DNA of 64,000 nucleotides from Favolaschia claudopus (Eukaryota; Basidiomycota; Agaricomycetes; Agaricales; Mycenaceae). The notes below the pieces were generated by a model. It had not been told where the DNA came from. It saw only the letters and a program-made list of their open reading frames with translations, and made no database searches. The translations under genes were made by a program, and so were the position numbers. This document shows, piece by piece, positions 11,924 to 23,842 of this stretch. Position 1 is the first letter of the stretch. Every line of letters starts with the position of its first letter. The stretch spans positions 372,001-436,000 of the forward strand of contig JAWWNJ010000001.1 in NCBI GenBank assembly GCA_037176885.1, in the 5' to 3' direction.

Positions 11924-13038
11924 TTCAGTTAGCTCGTCCCTACCGAAGAGGTTAGGTATCGACCTTGTACAGAGAGAGCGGATTATAACGTGTAGATGGT
12001 TGGCGATGCGTCCACAGCTATGCACTTCCTACCTGTACAGCTATGTGTAGTTCACATCCACAGCAGATGTCGCAGACCTGATAGAAGAAAAAGAACTGAG
12101 TGATAGTTTATCGATGGGAAAGCTGTTAACTTATGAAGATGCGTGTTTGCCTCATGTTTTGCCCATCCCGCGTCGGCTAACGCAATAGCGGATGAGATAT
12201 TCGAGAGAACTTGACAAACGGACTCCGGAGACTCGTGCTGAAGGGATATGACCGGATTAGTACAGCCTAGAGTCTGTACGGACGGTCGGCGACACAGGCC
12301 TGATAAATAGTAAGAGTTAGCAAGAGTTCATATCGATAGGTAAGCTAGTGAGTTGGTGTTGGTTTCGTATTTTGTGCATCCTGTCCAGGTCTGATTGCAA
12401 TATCGGATGGAATATTTGACTCTTCGAGGTAACTCCAACACGGTATAGATACCAGAAAGTCATCGGTGAGCACAAAAGCGGTCAAACGCTAGTGCGAGGC
12501 AGCCGAGGCTCCGAAAAAAACCGGACGCCCAATCTTGGCCCCAAAATACCTGGAAGATGGCACCGTGTCCGTGTGGAACGATGCGAGGAAGAAGGTAGAA
12601 CGGCGCGACGTTATTATTGAAGTCGAGCTTGCCGTCCGAGTTGCGGTGTCGGCGCATGAAAACAACATGAAAGCAAGAAGGAAAGATCAGTTGTTGGGGA
12701 TTGCTTGGCCAGATATCCGATCATGAGTCCGGCTAACTGAGTCGCCGAGTAGCCGATCATTCTACAAAATTTCAACCAACCTTGCGGTCCAAGCAGAATA
12801 TCCCTATGCAAGTTCAAGCTGAGAATCGTTAAACCGCGGGGGTATGTCGTATTACAGTACTTAGGTTCAAGCGCAGAAATCAAATGCACAGAAACAAAAA
12901 CGCGTTACTACCACAGTCCAATACGAAGAAACAAAAAAACTACTATTCGCCGTATGTAGCACCCCCTGGCCCGTTGGCGCACAGACATCGATGAGACAGT
13001 GGGATCGCTTCAGGTGGGTAGGGAAGTTTATTCAGGGG
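11924..13038. other. Intergenic between HeLo copies B and C
   Basis: Contains the upstream region of copy B. There are short open frames near 12460-12890, but none has family content or convincing splice structure. Confidence 0.4.
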
Positions 13039-13998
13039 CTAGCCAAAAAAATTGAGTTTAGAATAGAAAAGGATGGTGGAGAGCTTGGGGTCGAGCGAGG
13101 CCTGTGATGGAGTTTCAAGAAATAGAGGTGAGTGTTTCAAAGAAGGAAGTAGCAGACAAAAAGTACGCACGTTCCCTTCCTTCACAGCAACGAGAGTCAA
13201 ATCCTGACACTGCGCAATCTTGTCCTGGGTCAGAGCGATTTGAGATTGCTCTAGGACAAGCTGCGTTTGTTGGACTTCGACGCGGAGAGTGGATGCGGCC
13301 TGGTGTGTATTGATTTATTAAACAATTCAGACAATAATGGGGAGACAACGAGGTATCATGAAATGCAATGAGGGGGCGTAAACAAAACACAGAACGCACC
13401 ACGAAATCCCGATACGCGTTATCCAGTTGCGCTTGGATCTGCTTTATCGCCTGTTCGTTGCGGTTGAGATGGAGCAGACGCGAAAGTCGGCCTGTCTGCG
13501 CCATCTCCTCCATTGAGGTACGGACGTCGTCGAGCAGGCTGACAAAAACGATTACATTAATTGGCTACACCGGGGATATAGTTCACGTACAGCGTAAAGC
13601 GCTCAATGCTCTCCAACATCGGTGGCGAGATCGTGGACGCATCAGGAACAGCGTCGGCCATGTTGTTCAAAATCTCGTTCGAACGGCGGGCGATGTCCAG
13701 GGCGTCGGATTTGCAGTGCTTCGTTCGCTGCAGATTCACATTAATTTAGTTCGGTTGGTATATACATTGTAACTGAAAAATCCATGCAAACCTGCGCAAC
13801 AGTCCACAAGGCCTTGACGCCTCCAACGGCGCTCTTCAACGGAGGGCACGCGTCGGCGGATTCCGACAAGGCTTGGAGGAGGGTAAACGTTGTGTCGGGG
13901 ATGATCGTGCGGGGTTTGGGATTGAGGGTAAATTTGAGTTTGATTTTCGCGGTGGGGAAGAGGGGCCGCCGCCCCGCTGGTGGGGACGAGAGGCTCAT
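13039..13998 (-). CDS. HeLo/MLKL-like helical protein, copy C
   Basis: Five exons fit in frame: 13998-13792, 13727-13591 (137 nt), 13538-13400 (139 nt), 13299-13171 and 13101-13039, about 224 residues. Start MSLSSPPAGRRPLFPTAK, then SESADACPPLKSAVGG, then helices with ADAVPDAS and SPPMLESIERF, a Gln-rich coiled coil in exon 4 and the tail TILFYSKLNFFG. It is the shortest intact copy because exon 4 is a single coil segment with no tandem duplication. Family and likely role are as for copy B. It lies head-to-tail with copy B inside the inverted duplication. Confidence 0.75.
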
Positions 13999-15775
13999 GC
14001 CGAGCGCTGTCTTCTGAGGAAGGGTATTTAAACATTCGTGAGACGGCTGTGTGCATAGCGTCGAACAGCAGAGGTTCAAGAAGAGAAGAGTTGCCCAAGT
14101 GACATTTCATATCGATAAGCAAGAAGTAGGGAAGCAGCAACAGCTTTGGCCTGAAGGAATCTAGCTTTATATCTTGGAAGCGACCAAAGAGATTCCGAGA
14201 AAGTATGATGAAGACCTTACCCCGAGCCAAACCGCCAGATATCACTAGTTAAGCTGTATCGCCATCTCTTTTTCAGCTTTAAGCTCAAAATTACTACAAT
14301 GTAGTATCTCACTGCTCACCTGTTCGAACAACTGTCATGGCGCCAAATTCCTGTGTTATGGGCTGCGAAAGTATCAAGCGCTGAGAGAGATATATAGCGT
14401 TTGGAGTGTCTGGCGAGCATATCAGAGCGTCCTAAAATACGATCCCGCGTCTTCAAGTTGACACAGGGCTACACCACCTGGTACGGGGAACCCCTAATCT
14501 TTTGTGCACCGACACGGCCGTTCTGAATCAAAGGACTCGTGTACGTAGACCTGTTTCAACGCTTGACGGTTGGCTTACCTGTAAGACCACCCCAAATTCT
14601 TAGATTACTCGTTGCGGGATGAAGGCTGGAGGCTAGTACTGATATTTGTTACCAGCATTTCGGTGGGGTGTAAGTAAGTAGTTTAGTGCTGTGAATGTCG
14701 GCGGACCAAGCGGCGGACCGAGATTTTTTTGTAGGGATTCAGATCCGCTCGAATATCAGAATAAGCTGCCAGCATAAGAGGGCTGTATGTTCAACCGCCG
14801 CAGACTTATAGTGAGTAGCCACAGAGGGTGAGGCCGGTGTGAGGGAGAAGGAGGAGCCCGGCAATGTGAATTGCCGGGTCATTACGTAAACGGTTTTTTC
14901 TCAAACCACCACCATCACCGGTCAACTTCATGGGCTTGGACTGAAGGTGAACCCGCAAGCCTCGTCTTTTATCCAGCTTTGAGCGCGAAGCCACTGGTTG
15001 CTTCCCCGGTACTGTCAGAGGACCGGCGTAATGGGAGGTCGACACGTTCTTCAACCTAATGGTGGTGCACCAAGGTGAACACTCGTGACGACACCCCAGA
15101 TTTTTTTTGGCTGAACGGGGCGGATATTCTTCTGTGAAGCTGTCTGAGAAGGTCTGCTTTCCTTTCTGTTTCATCCAGCCGTTCAACTCAAAGACACCCA
15201 CTGGCAGTACATGCATGGACTCGGGCCGTACCGGCCTCAAACTGCCTCGTACCCGCCAGTGCTTTTTGTACGAGGATTACCAGCCACGATTTTCTTTCAT
15301 CGGATGCGGGGGCACGAGGTGGGTTGCGGTAGTGAAAAGTCCATATATCAATGATTTTCGGCGAATTGATGGTGCGTATCTTCGTATTTTCGTGAGGAGA
15401 AATGCCACTGACATTTTGAGCAGGCTACGCTAAACACATATGCCCTCGCATTCGTCACCCGGCGACAACATTACAGATACCCTCCAGCTGTTCCTACGAC
15501 GTGCGCTCATATGTGGTCCCCAGTCGTGCGGCCTTCAGCGGGCGGCTCTCCCTCCCACCACCAAACTTGCGGTCTTCGTCGCTGACGACGCCCGATCACT
15601 TCTAAAGTATTTGGTGGCGGCTGTCGCTACGTCACCCCACCAGCCGACGCGGAGTTGCAAAGCCCCACCATCTCCAAATCTCTGAAATCTCTACACCTTG
15701 CAATCGGTCAGCCACCAGCCAGCATCCTCGAAGAAGCTCAGCTCGACCTGTAGCTCGCCCTAGAATAAAAAATCC
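13999..15775. other. Intergenic, no supported gene
   Basis: Upstream of HeLo copy C and of Rho-like copy 2. Open frames at 14806-15433 occur on both strands but show no domain, coiled coil or clear intron pattern. Confidence 0.4.
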
Positions 15776-16678
15776 ATGAATGTGATCCGATGCGTTCTCC
15801 TGGGCGACGACGGAGTCGGCAAGGTCCTCTCTTTCTTTACTTCTCCACACCTATCTGCTTACTCCCACTCGCATTTGCAGACCTCCCTCGCCACCTCATT
15901 CGCTGAAAACCGCTTCTCCGAAAATCCCGTCCCATGCGCACGTACTTCTGCCTCTCTCTTCTCTTCTCCGTCTAAACCACTGTCACACCCTCCCAGGTCT
16001 ACCACCTCTCCGTCCGCAAAACCCTCCCCACCTCCACCTCCACTGCCACGCCCTACATCATCACCCTCACCGACCCCGACCCTGATTCCCCGCACTTCAC
16101 ACCCCGGCTCCCGAAATCGCCCTTCTTTGCCATAGCCAAAACCGCCGACCCCAACTACGTGTACCGCCCGCCCCTCCGCATCCCCGACGACGCGGATGTT
16201 TTCGTGATCTGCTTCAGCGTCGCGGATCGCGTGTCGTTCGCTGCTGTTCGGGATCGGTATATCCGCGAGGCGAGACATTTTTGTAAGGGGATGCCGTGTG
16301 TGGTTGTTGGGACGAAGATTGATTTGCGTGTGATGGGGTGGGGCGGCGGAGAAGGTGCTAGGGATGCGAATGAGAATGCTGATGAGGCTCTTATCACGAT
16401 GGCGCAGGGGGAGCGGATGGCATGGGAGGTAGGCGCAGAGGCGTATGCGGAGTGTTCAGCGAGGACGAGGGAGGGCGTGCTCGAAGTATTTGATAAGGTG
16501 AACGTCTCCTGGGTCTCCGTTTCCGCATACCTATGTAGCTAACTGTACAAGGATAGGCTGCCTACGCCGCAGTGGATTACCAAGCTCGCCGGGAACACCG
16601 GGAACGCGAACGCGAAGAGGAGCGGGAGTTCGAGCCTGAAATGAAGCAGCGCAGGACGAAGGGGTGTATCATCATGTA
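15776..16678 (+). CDS. Atypical Rho-family small GTPase, copy 2
   Basis: Exon 1 starts at 15776 and carries the P-loop GDDGVGK; exon 2 continues TSLATSFAENRF. After an intron near 15940-15998 comes a long insert-like segment in place of switch II, then DADVFVICFSVADRVSF, the guanine motif GTKIDL, a Gly-rich insert, ECSART, and a last exon with an Arg/Glu-rich helix ending in CIIM at 16678. CIIM is a proper CAAX box, so membrane anchoring by prenylation is likely. The DTAGQ motif is absent, which is unusual for a working GTPase. The exact donor of exon 2 is uncertain. Confidence 0.75.
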
Positions 16679-18870
16679 GAGGTGGCCACGGTCAATGAGT
16701 CGGTGGGTCCGTCCGTTTTCATTTCTACAGCTATCGCTGAATGCTTTCAGTAGTGGTAGGTTACGACGAACACTCCAAGCACCTCTCCCGGTATACCCTC
16801 TATCTAATCCACAGCCAGGGATCCCCCTACTACGTCATACCGTCCTCCTCGTTCCCGCATGCGCGCTGTATCCCAATCTTCCTTCACATCTCGTCTCAAA
16901 GGCGCTCGACGAAGTAGTGAAAGGTCGTCGATTGAGCCGCCAACGATGCACGCATGTATGCTGCCGACTCTCTTCTGGGCTGTAGACAGGTCACTGCTGA
17001 GACGAAAGCGCGGGTTGATAGGCTGGTCGTGGGTCGACGCCAGTGCCTGTGCAAATGAGATCGAATACGTGGTGCGTAGATCGATACGTCCTCATACCTT
17101 CCTGCACTAATCTCATATCTTAGCTCCATAGACGACTAGCTACGTACGGACATGGACTCACGTGCACCAAACCCCCAATCCGCTTCCTCTTCCCAGACCT
17201 CCACCCCTGAGGCGCCTGTGCGTGTACGCACATTCGACGAATACCTCGAGCATGCATCCGCGCCCGCGGAGTCCTTGCGTGTTTTCACGCGCGTACGCAT
17301 GTCAGAGCCGAAGCACTCTCCTCGCGCACCGCCGCTGCAAGCTCATACGCCCGCGCTCTAGATGACAAAAGTTGGGGGCAGGGGCTTGTATCGCGGGTCT
17401 CGCGGGTGACGATCGAGATCGATTTGTCGTTGTCCACGCCGGGCTCATCCCCTTCCCGCTACTGCCTCCCGATCCGCCTCTCTGTCTCTCTTCATCCACC
17501 CCACCCCACCCCACCCCATTCCATGCCCGTCGCCACGCCCCCCCCCTTCCACAATGTATCTACATCTGTCTGTCTGGCTGACGCGCTAAGGACGGACGAG
17601 GAGATTTCTGGACTCGGACGGCTGGGAAGGGGAGGATTCGTCGCCGCCGGAGAGTGGCTGCGGCGTCTTATTCTCAAAGCACGTCCCCGTCCTTCGACGA
17701 TGACTCCTACTCCGTGGAGCTGGAACTTCCTTCACCACGGTTTCGGGGCAGGCCGGGCGGCGGCGTAGCATGCATACTCTTCCTCCTGCGCCGCCGTCCA
17801 TACTATATTTGGGCTATGGTCAAGAAACGGCGGCGCCCCACCTCCTCGTGTGCCAGATCGCGAAGGTCGAGTGTACATGCGGCCGGTGCCTTCAGATGCA
17901 GATGAGCTCAGCCTGTTACAGCCGCAGAGAACCGTCTCTCTCAAGCGGGAGACCGATCGATTGTCGTCCTAGAAACCGCACTCTCCTGTCGTTCCGACGA
18001 ACGAGTCACTCAGTCAGTCAGTTTCCGCGAGACCCTCTCAATCCGCCACCCCGCCCGTGCTCGTCGTCACGGCATCCCAAGGCAACCTCCAGCGCTAGCT
18101 GATACCATTCCGCCGTACCGGCTGTCGAGTCGCCCAACGACGGGGAGATAGCTAGAGGCTCGTCGCGGCCTGCGCGAAGCGAGACTAGGGGCTGCGACAC
18201 GCATCAGATTCGGAGTGTAGACAACACAAAGTCTCGTCGGTACTCAGTACTGCCAGTGCTGTCGTCGACGTCGTCTGCTCGTCTTCTCTTCGCTCTTCAC
18301 CTCCAGCAGCGTAGCATGTAGACTCTGTCATGCTTCCCCCGCGCCGTCCATTCCGCCTATGCAGCTCCCGCTCGGCGCACGATCTCCCGTGTATGTGCCT
18401 GCTCAGATGAGGATGAGTTCAGCCTGGCACGGACGCAGAGAACTATCTCGTCTATCGCCAGCTCGAGGCTCGAGCCCGAGGACTGGGACTTACACTGCTA
18501 AGATATCGTCGCGGAGGACTGCCGAGGGTCCTACCGTGAATCTAAGCGAAGTTCGTTCTTGCCATCGACGGGGAGGCCTGAAGAGTTTTAATTCAGCTCG
18601 AGCACTGGCTCTTCAAGCTTCAAGCCTGACGGTCTTGATGTATCGTGATTTGTGGGAGCCTCAATTCCGAACATCTAGACTTCTGTTGCGTGGGGGGAGT
18701 CCAGGGAAGCAATGTAGTACATCGTCTGGGACTTTCTATCGTTGTCGTTCTTGCGCAAGCACGAAATTCATTATTCGAGGGACTTGCTGCCAGCGCAATA
18801 GTTGTTCCTGTTTGGCATCGACTTTTTCTCGGCAATGTGCCGGCATCAATGTTGCCTTCTACCAATTCCG
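16380..18870 (+). repeat. Second arm of the inverted segmental duplication
   Basis: Matches 7435-9640 in reverse orientation, beginning in the 3' exons of the Rho-like gene and continuing about 2.2 kb past its stop. Open frames in 16.7-18.96 kb are short, partly repetitive and not conserved in frame between the arms, so I do not call genes there. Confidence 0.65.
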
Positions 18871-19327
18871 TCGTCAAAAAATTCCGCTCAGTGTTCCGAG
18901 CGAGACAAGACGAAGCGTCGAAGACGCAGGATCAGATTATTTGTGTTGGTGTGGCTCTCTAAGGCATCTTAACCTCAGGCCCTCTTAAGTCCCATCTTCT
19001 GTCGGCTTTGAATGATTTACGCCACACTTTAGCCACACTCGTCCCGAAACTTCAATGCATTTCAGTTTGCCCTGCTATCTAGCTTAACGCTTTCCGCGGC
19101 TGATCTTCGTAAATTCTCTACCGAACCTTCCCAACGCAAATTCTGCCGCTGAATCGCCCATGCGACGTCAATCGTACGATTCGCCTATTCTACTTATGAA
19201 TGGCGGCAAGAGTGAATGCTCCACCCTCGTGTAACCAGGTGTACCGCGGCCCATTTAGCCGTTGCGTGCAGTACAAAACCGGGGAATCAAGCGTACAAGT
19301 AGATACTTAACCCCCTCTCGACGAGTC

Positions 19328-20993
19328 ATGGCAGCTCAACAATCGCCTGCCCGTCCCTTGAACATCTCCATCGTCGGCGCAGGCGTCGGTGGACTCACCG
19401 CTGCGATTGCTTTACGCAGGAATGGGCACAATGTCACCGTGAGTCCTTCATCTCTTCTCCTCGCCAGAATCTCATGTTCCACCCTCTCTCGAAATGAACA
19501 GATCTTTGAATCCTCGTCGACCACCAACCAACTTGGCGCAGGCATCTGCGTCCAGCGCAACAACCTTCGTATTCTGGACGAGTTCGGTTTTCGTCGGGAG
19601 AACGTCAAAGCTTGCGATTTTGACGGGGTGAGTTTGGTTCCCTCATTTTCAATCATTTCTTGATTTTGTGTTCTCAGGTGGTGGGTTTCGACGCAGAGAA
19701 CGCTGGGGATGGAATCACTCGCACGATGCATGATTCGCCTATCGATGAAGTTCATGTACGTATGTTCACCTGCCACCGAGAGTTCGAAGTATTATGACCC
19801 ACTATTCGCAGGACGCCTTCTTTTGCTTGCGGGGCGATCTCCACGAGGAGTTGATACGTCTAGCGCTCGACGAAACCGACTCAAAATCTCCTCCACCCAA
19901 ACTCCTCCTCGGCACCAAAGTCGTCAACTGTGACCCTGACGCTGGAACAGTAGACTTGTCCAACGGCGAAACCATCTCTGCAGACCTCGTCATCGGGGCC
20001 GACGGAATCCATGTACGATTCTCCTCATCATTTCTCCGTGCTCAAACAAATGAAATTGAAAATCCCAGTCTACCATCCGAACCGGCGTCCTAGGCCACCC
20101 TTTCAAAGCCCCCGCCTCGAGCATCTCTTGCTTCCGCTGTCTGTTCGACGGCAGAGATATCACTCAAATCGAGGAGCTCAAATGGCTATGGAGCGGTCTC
20201 AGCGGAGGGAGAGTGGTAGCTAAGAAGGGAAACGATTTCGTTTCTTGGTTCATCTATCCCTGCCGCAGTGGCTCCATCATTAACTTCGTTGGGTATTACC
20301 CCGATTCAGAACAAGACTCTCCAGGTGCGCGCCGAGAAAACTGCTTCTTCATCGTCCGTCTCGTCCTTACTTTGATCACTTATTTCATGAAAAAGACTGG
20401 TCCTCAACCGCCTCGCTCTCCGACATCCTCGCCACCTACAAAGACTTCCACCCGCAATTCCTGCGCATCCTCGACCTCCCTCTCTACCACAACAACAACC
20501 CTTCCAACTCCGACTCCTCCACCTCCTCCCCCGCCGCACCCATCCTCCGCTGGCAATTCCGCGCCATCCCCCCGCTCCCCACCTGGACCCGCACCCGCAC
20601 CGCCCTCGTCGGCGACGCCGTACACGCCACCCTCCCGCTCATGGGCCAGGCCGGCGCCATGGCCATGGAGGAAGCGGCGACGCTAGCGTGCTTGCTGCCT
20701 CTCGGCACAACGCGGGAGGAGGTGCCTGAGAGATCAAAGGCATATGAGGCGCTAAGGAAGGAGAGGGGGGAGGTTGTTGGAGTGGGGTCGTTGGAGCAGG
20801 GGACGGTGCCGGAGAGGAGGGGGGAGTATTTTAGAGGTGAGTTTGTTGGATCGATGAGGGGTGAGCTGATCAGGATTATTTTTGGCTGTTAGCGAGGGAG
20901 AAGTTGGCGTCTATGATTGATTTTGACGCGATGAAGGTCGGGCGTGAGTATTATGAAAAACATTTTGGCGAAGGGGCGAAAGCGTGTAACTAG
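19328..20993 (+). CDS. FAD-dependent monooxygenase (salicylate-hydroxylase-like)
   Basis: Aromatic-ring or terpenoid-type flavoprotein hydroxylase using FAD and NAD(P)H, expected to be cytosolic. Seven or so exons can be joined. The N-terminus has the dinucleotide-binding motif VGAGVGGLTAAIAL, followed by FESS and GAGICVQRN. Mid-protein there is the arginine-containing LRGDLHEELI and ADLVIGADGIH (the DG motif). The C-terminal half has LVGDAVHATLPLMGQAGAMAMEE cut into the usual GD motif and the following helix. The product ends KHFGEGAKACN. Length and motif order match group A flavoprotein monooxygenases. It is convergent with the dehydrogenase at 21.1-22.6 kb, and both could act on small aromatic or lipid substrates, but no substrate can be read from sequence. 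Confidence 0.85.
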
Positions 20994-21132
20994 TCGTGTT
21001 GATTTGAATAAAGGTCTTTGATTGAGAGTTCATTTCCGTCTATGAGCTATATGTTCACGATTTGCATCTGCAATCCAGCAACAGTATCAACAATATTTCG
21101 TTGTGGCGCGATTTCGTACTTCTATCCAACAT

Positions 21133-22595
21133 CTAGAAAGTGAATTTCTCCCCGACCACCTCTTCAGAGATTTCCCACAACTTCTTTGCGGTCTCCTACA
21201 ACGAACAAGAGGAATTAATCGAGGAGACAGCGATACGAAGGAAGCTACTCACCTCATTGGTACAATGGGGCGCGATCTTCTCATTCGCTACCACGCAGTC
21301 GACTAAGTACGAGCCGGATTGGTCTGTCGATCAAAAAAAGCATCATCTGATTTGAGTTATCGAAGGAGAAAATCGACTGACCTTCAATGCGGGTGTCGAA
21401 TGCAGCGAAGACGGTCCTAATAGCACGAATATGTCAGTCTGGACGATAGTATGAAAATGAACGAATGAATCCTCACGTAGCAGCGCCTTGAGGGATTGTC
21501 TTGAACTTGACCATGGCTTCGTTCGGCAGTCCCTCGGGTGTGAGAGCGCCTACCACAGAGATATATGTCAGTAATAAATAGAGATCCAGTAAGACGGACG
21601 CACCGAAGCTGATCAAATGAGCCTTGGTCTCTTCTTTCTGCATAATGTTCGTGAAGATACCTGTGGACATAAACGAATGCTGCGTTAAATGCCCATTTCG
21701 CAGCGCGATAAATAAAAACAAGACGAACTCACCACCAGGATGCAAGCTAAACGCCTTAAGCTTCCCAGCCGCACGCCGCGCCAACTCCGCAGCGAACAGA
21801 ATATTCGCGCTCTTCACCTCCGCGTACCGCCCCATAGTCGAATACGTCTCCGGGTTGACCTCCACCACTGTCTTGAGGTCAACCCCCGCATATTGGTGGT
21901 TCTCGCTGGCGACGATGACGACGCGGGGGGTGTATGTAGCTGAGCGTGCTGCGAGGATTTTGGGGAGGAGGAGTTTCGTGAGGAGGAAGGGCCCGAATTG
22001 CGCGGTGGCCATTTGGGGTTCGAGGTTGTCTGGGGTCGGTTTGAGGGGGCCGCCGCCGTAGGCGGCGTTGTGGATGAGAACCTGTGAGAGTGAGGTTAGA
22101 TGCGACATATGAACCAGAGGAATTTGAATCCGAGATGAAGAAGGTAGTCACTTACATGGAGGGGCCCGGGGTACCCGTTAACCTCTGCGGCGGCTTTGCG
22201 CACCGACTCAAGAGACGTAAGATCGACGTTGAGTTGGCGTATGTTGGCGTTTGGGATGTCCTTCTTGATGGCGTCTTCGGAGAGTTGCAGTCTGGAATAA
22301 AATCAAATGGTTAGCAATCAGAATATGTTCGAACCACAGAAAAAATTCAGACCTCTCAGAGTTGTAGCCCGTGATGATGACCATGTTGGCGTATTTAGCG
22401 ATAGCCCGTGCAGTCTCAAAACCAATTCCGTTGAGAGATGTGCCGGTCACCAACACTGTATTTCAAGATAATTAGCGCAGTCTGGAGCAATTTCGAGGAG
22501 TTGTAATACATACCATTTTTACCACGGACTTGGTCTGCGAAAGTGTCTGCAACTTCTTCGGCGGTCGTAGAGAATCCAAAAGTGGGGAGGGACAT
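21133..22595 (-). CDS. Short-chain dehydrogenase/reductase, paralogue 1
   Basis: NAD(P)-dependent oxidoreductase of the retinol-dehydrogenase/WWOX-like SDR type. The start at 22595 gives MSLPTFGFSTTAEEVAD. Exons then encode the cofactor motif TGTSLNGIGFETAR, VLIHNAAYGG (NNAG-type position), GPFLLTKLLLPKIL, and the catalytic pair YAEVK (YxxxK), followed by SLHPGG. The C-terminal exons encode GSYLVDCVVANEKIAPH and EISEEVVGEKFTF before the stop at 21133. Nine or so short exons can be linked. It shares exon layout with the two other paralogues at 49-50.5 kb and 52.7-54.4 kb. Confidence 0.85.
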
Positions 22596-23842
22596 ATTTG
22601 TGCTGATAAGGAGTGGAGACCCTCCTCCACTTTATAAATTGCAGCCTTGAAACCAGGACATCAAAGCCGAGTGCTCGGAAGGAGGGAGTAAAATGGGCTA
22701 CGCAAACGGCCATCGGCAATCGACAGCCATGAAATGACTAACAAGTCCATGACCACCACCCAAGATTTCTCGAAAGCTGAGTCAAAGTAGAGGAATTTCC
22801 TGATTTCACCTTGATGCGCTCTTCCGAACTCGGTAAACCGGAAATCTTTGCCATGCAACGGCGAGGACACTGCGAGGACTTGCCAACGAACAGTGATGGC
22901 ACCCGGTCTACCGAGGTAATGTCGAGTACGTGTTTGGGAGTCAGGGAGGAGGGTGGCGGCGGCAGCAGCAGCTGCAGCAGCCCACATCGCAGAGGAGAAG
23001 ACCGGAAGGGAGAAAATCAATAGAATTTGATTAGATCAATTTTCATCTTCGGCCGTGGCACCTCCTCCTCCTCTTCTTTCACCGGTCGCGACTGTTATCC
23101 TTGTTCCAATCTGTGCTCTGCGCTCCGGGACCTGGAGTCTCGCTGTTACTGCTGAACGATCCGATTCTGCAACTTTCCCAGTGACGACGGTCGGTCAAAA
23201 TACAGCAAATTCAGGAGAAATGCGGCACTCTTCGAGGATGATTCAAATGCGACTTCAAAGACAACTTGCCCGAACTGTTTTGTTGAACTTCTCATCTGTC
23301 GTCGATGTCGTCTTCATTTTTGGCTCCAAAATTTTGATATGGACTGCCAGCAATCTCTGTTTCGTTTCTCGATCTTTTTCCTTGATCAAACCAGCTTTCG
23401 TCGACGCTCCTCGAATATACGGGATACGCTGCTGTTGAAGATTCAGTCCAGCACCGGTGTTATACTCTATGATCTCCGGCTTCTTCTCGAGCCACTGAGT
23501 GAGTTTCTTTATCCTCGCTGATTCTTCAACGAATCAGTTTCCGTCAAATGTTCTTCAAATTATTAATTGGTGCTTTATCTAGCCCAGGTGAGCATGCTCT
23601 GCACCTTACAGCCGCTGCTTGTGTCTGGAGAATTATTACGCAAGCGTGGAAAACGTGACGCGGTCACCTGACTTAGAGTCTTGTTTGTCCTCAACCGCGA
23701 ACCAACGTGTCACCTGGGCTTTAAAGCGTTGTGACCGAGCGTGACACGCCAGTTTCCTCCTTCTTCATTCCACCTGTGCCTTCAAAGCATTCCCTAATAT
23801 CTCCTCACCCCTCACGCCGCTTTGACGCTGGTGAACCCGAAT
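22596..23842. other. Intergenic with unsupported short frames
   Basis: Upstream region of the dehydrogenase and of the zinc-finger gene. Frames at 22661-23020 (minus) and 23055-23438 (plus) have an Ala run or generic composition, and no domain or splice pattern I trust. Confidence 0.4.

Noticed and set aside
16695..18988. Several plus-strand frames after Rho-like copy 2
   Set aside because: No family content, and frames differ between the two arms of the duplication.
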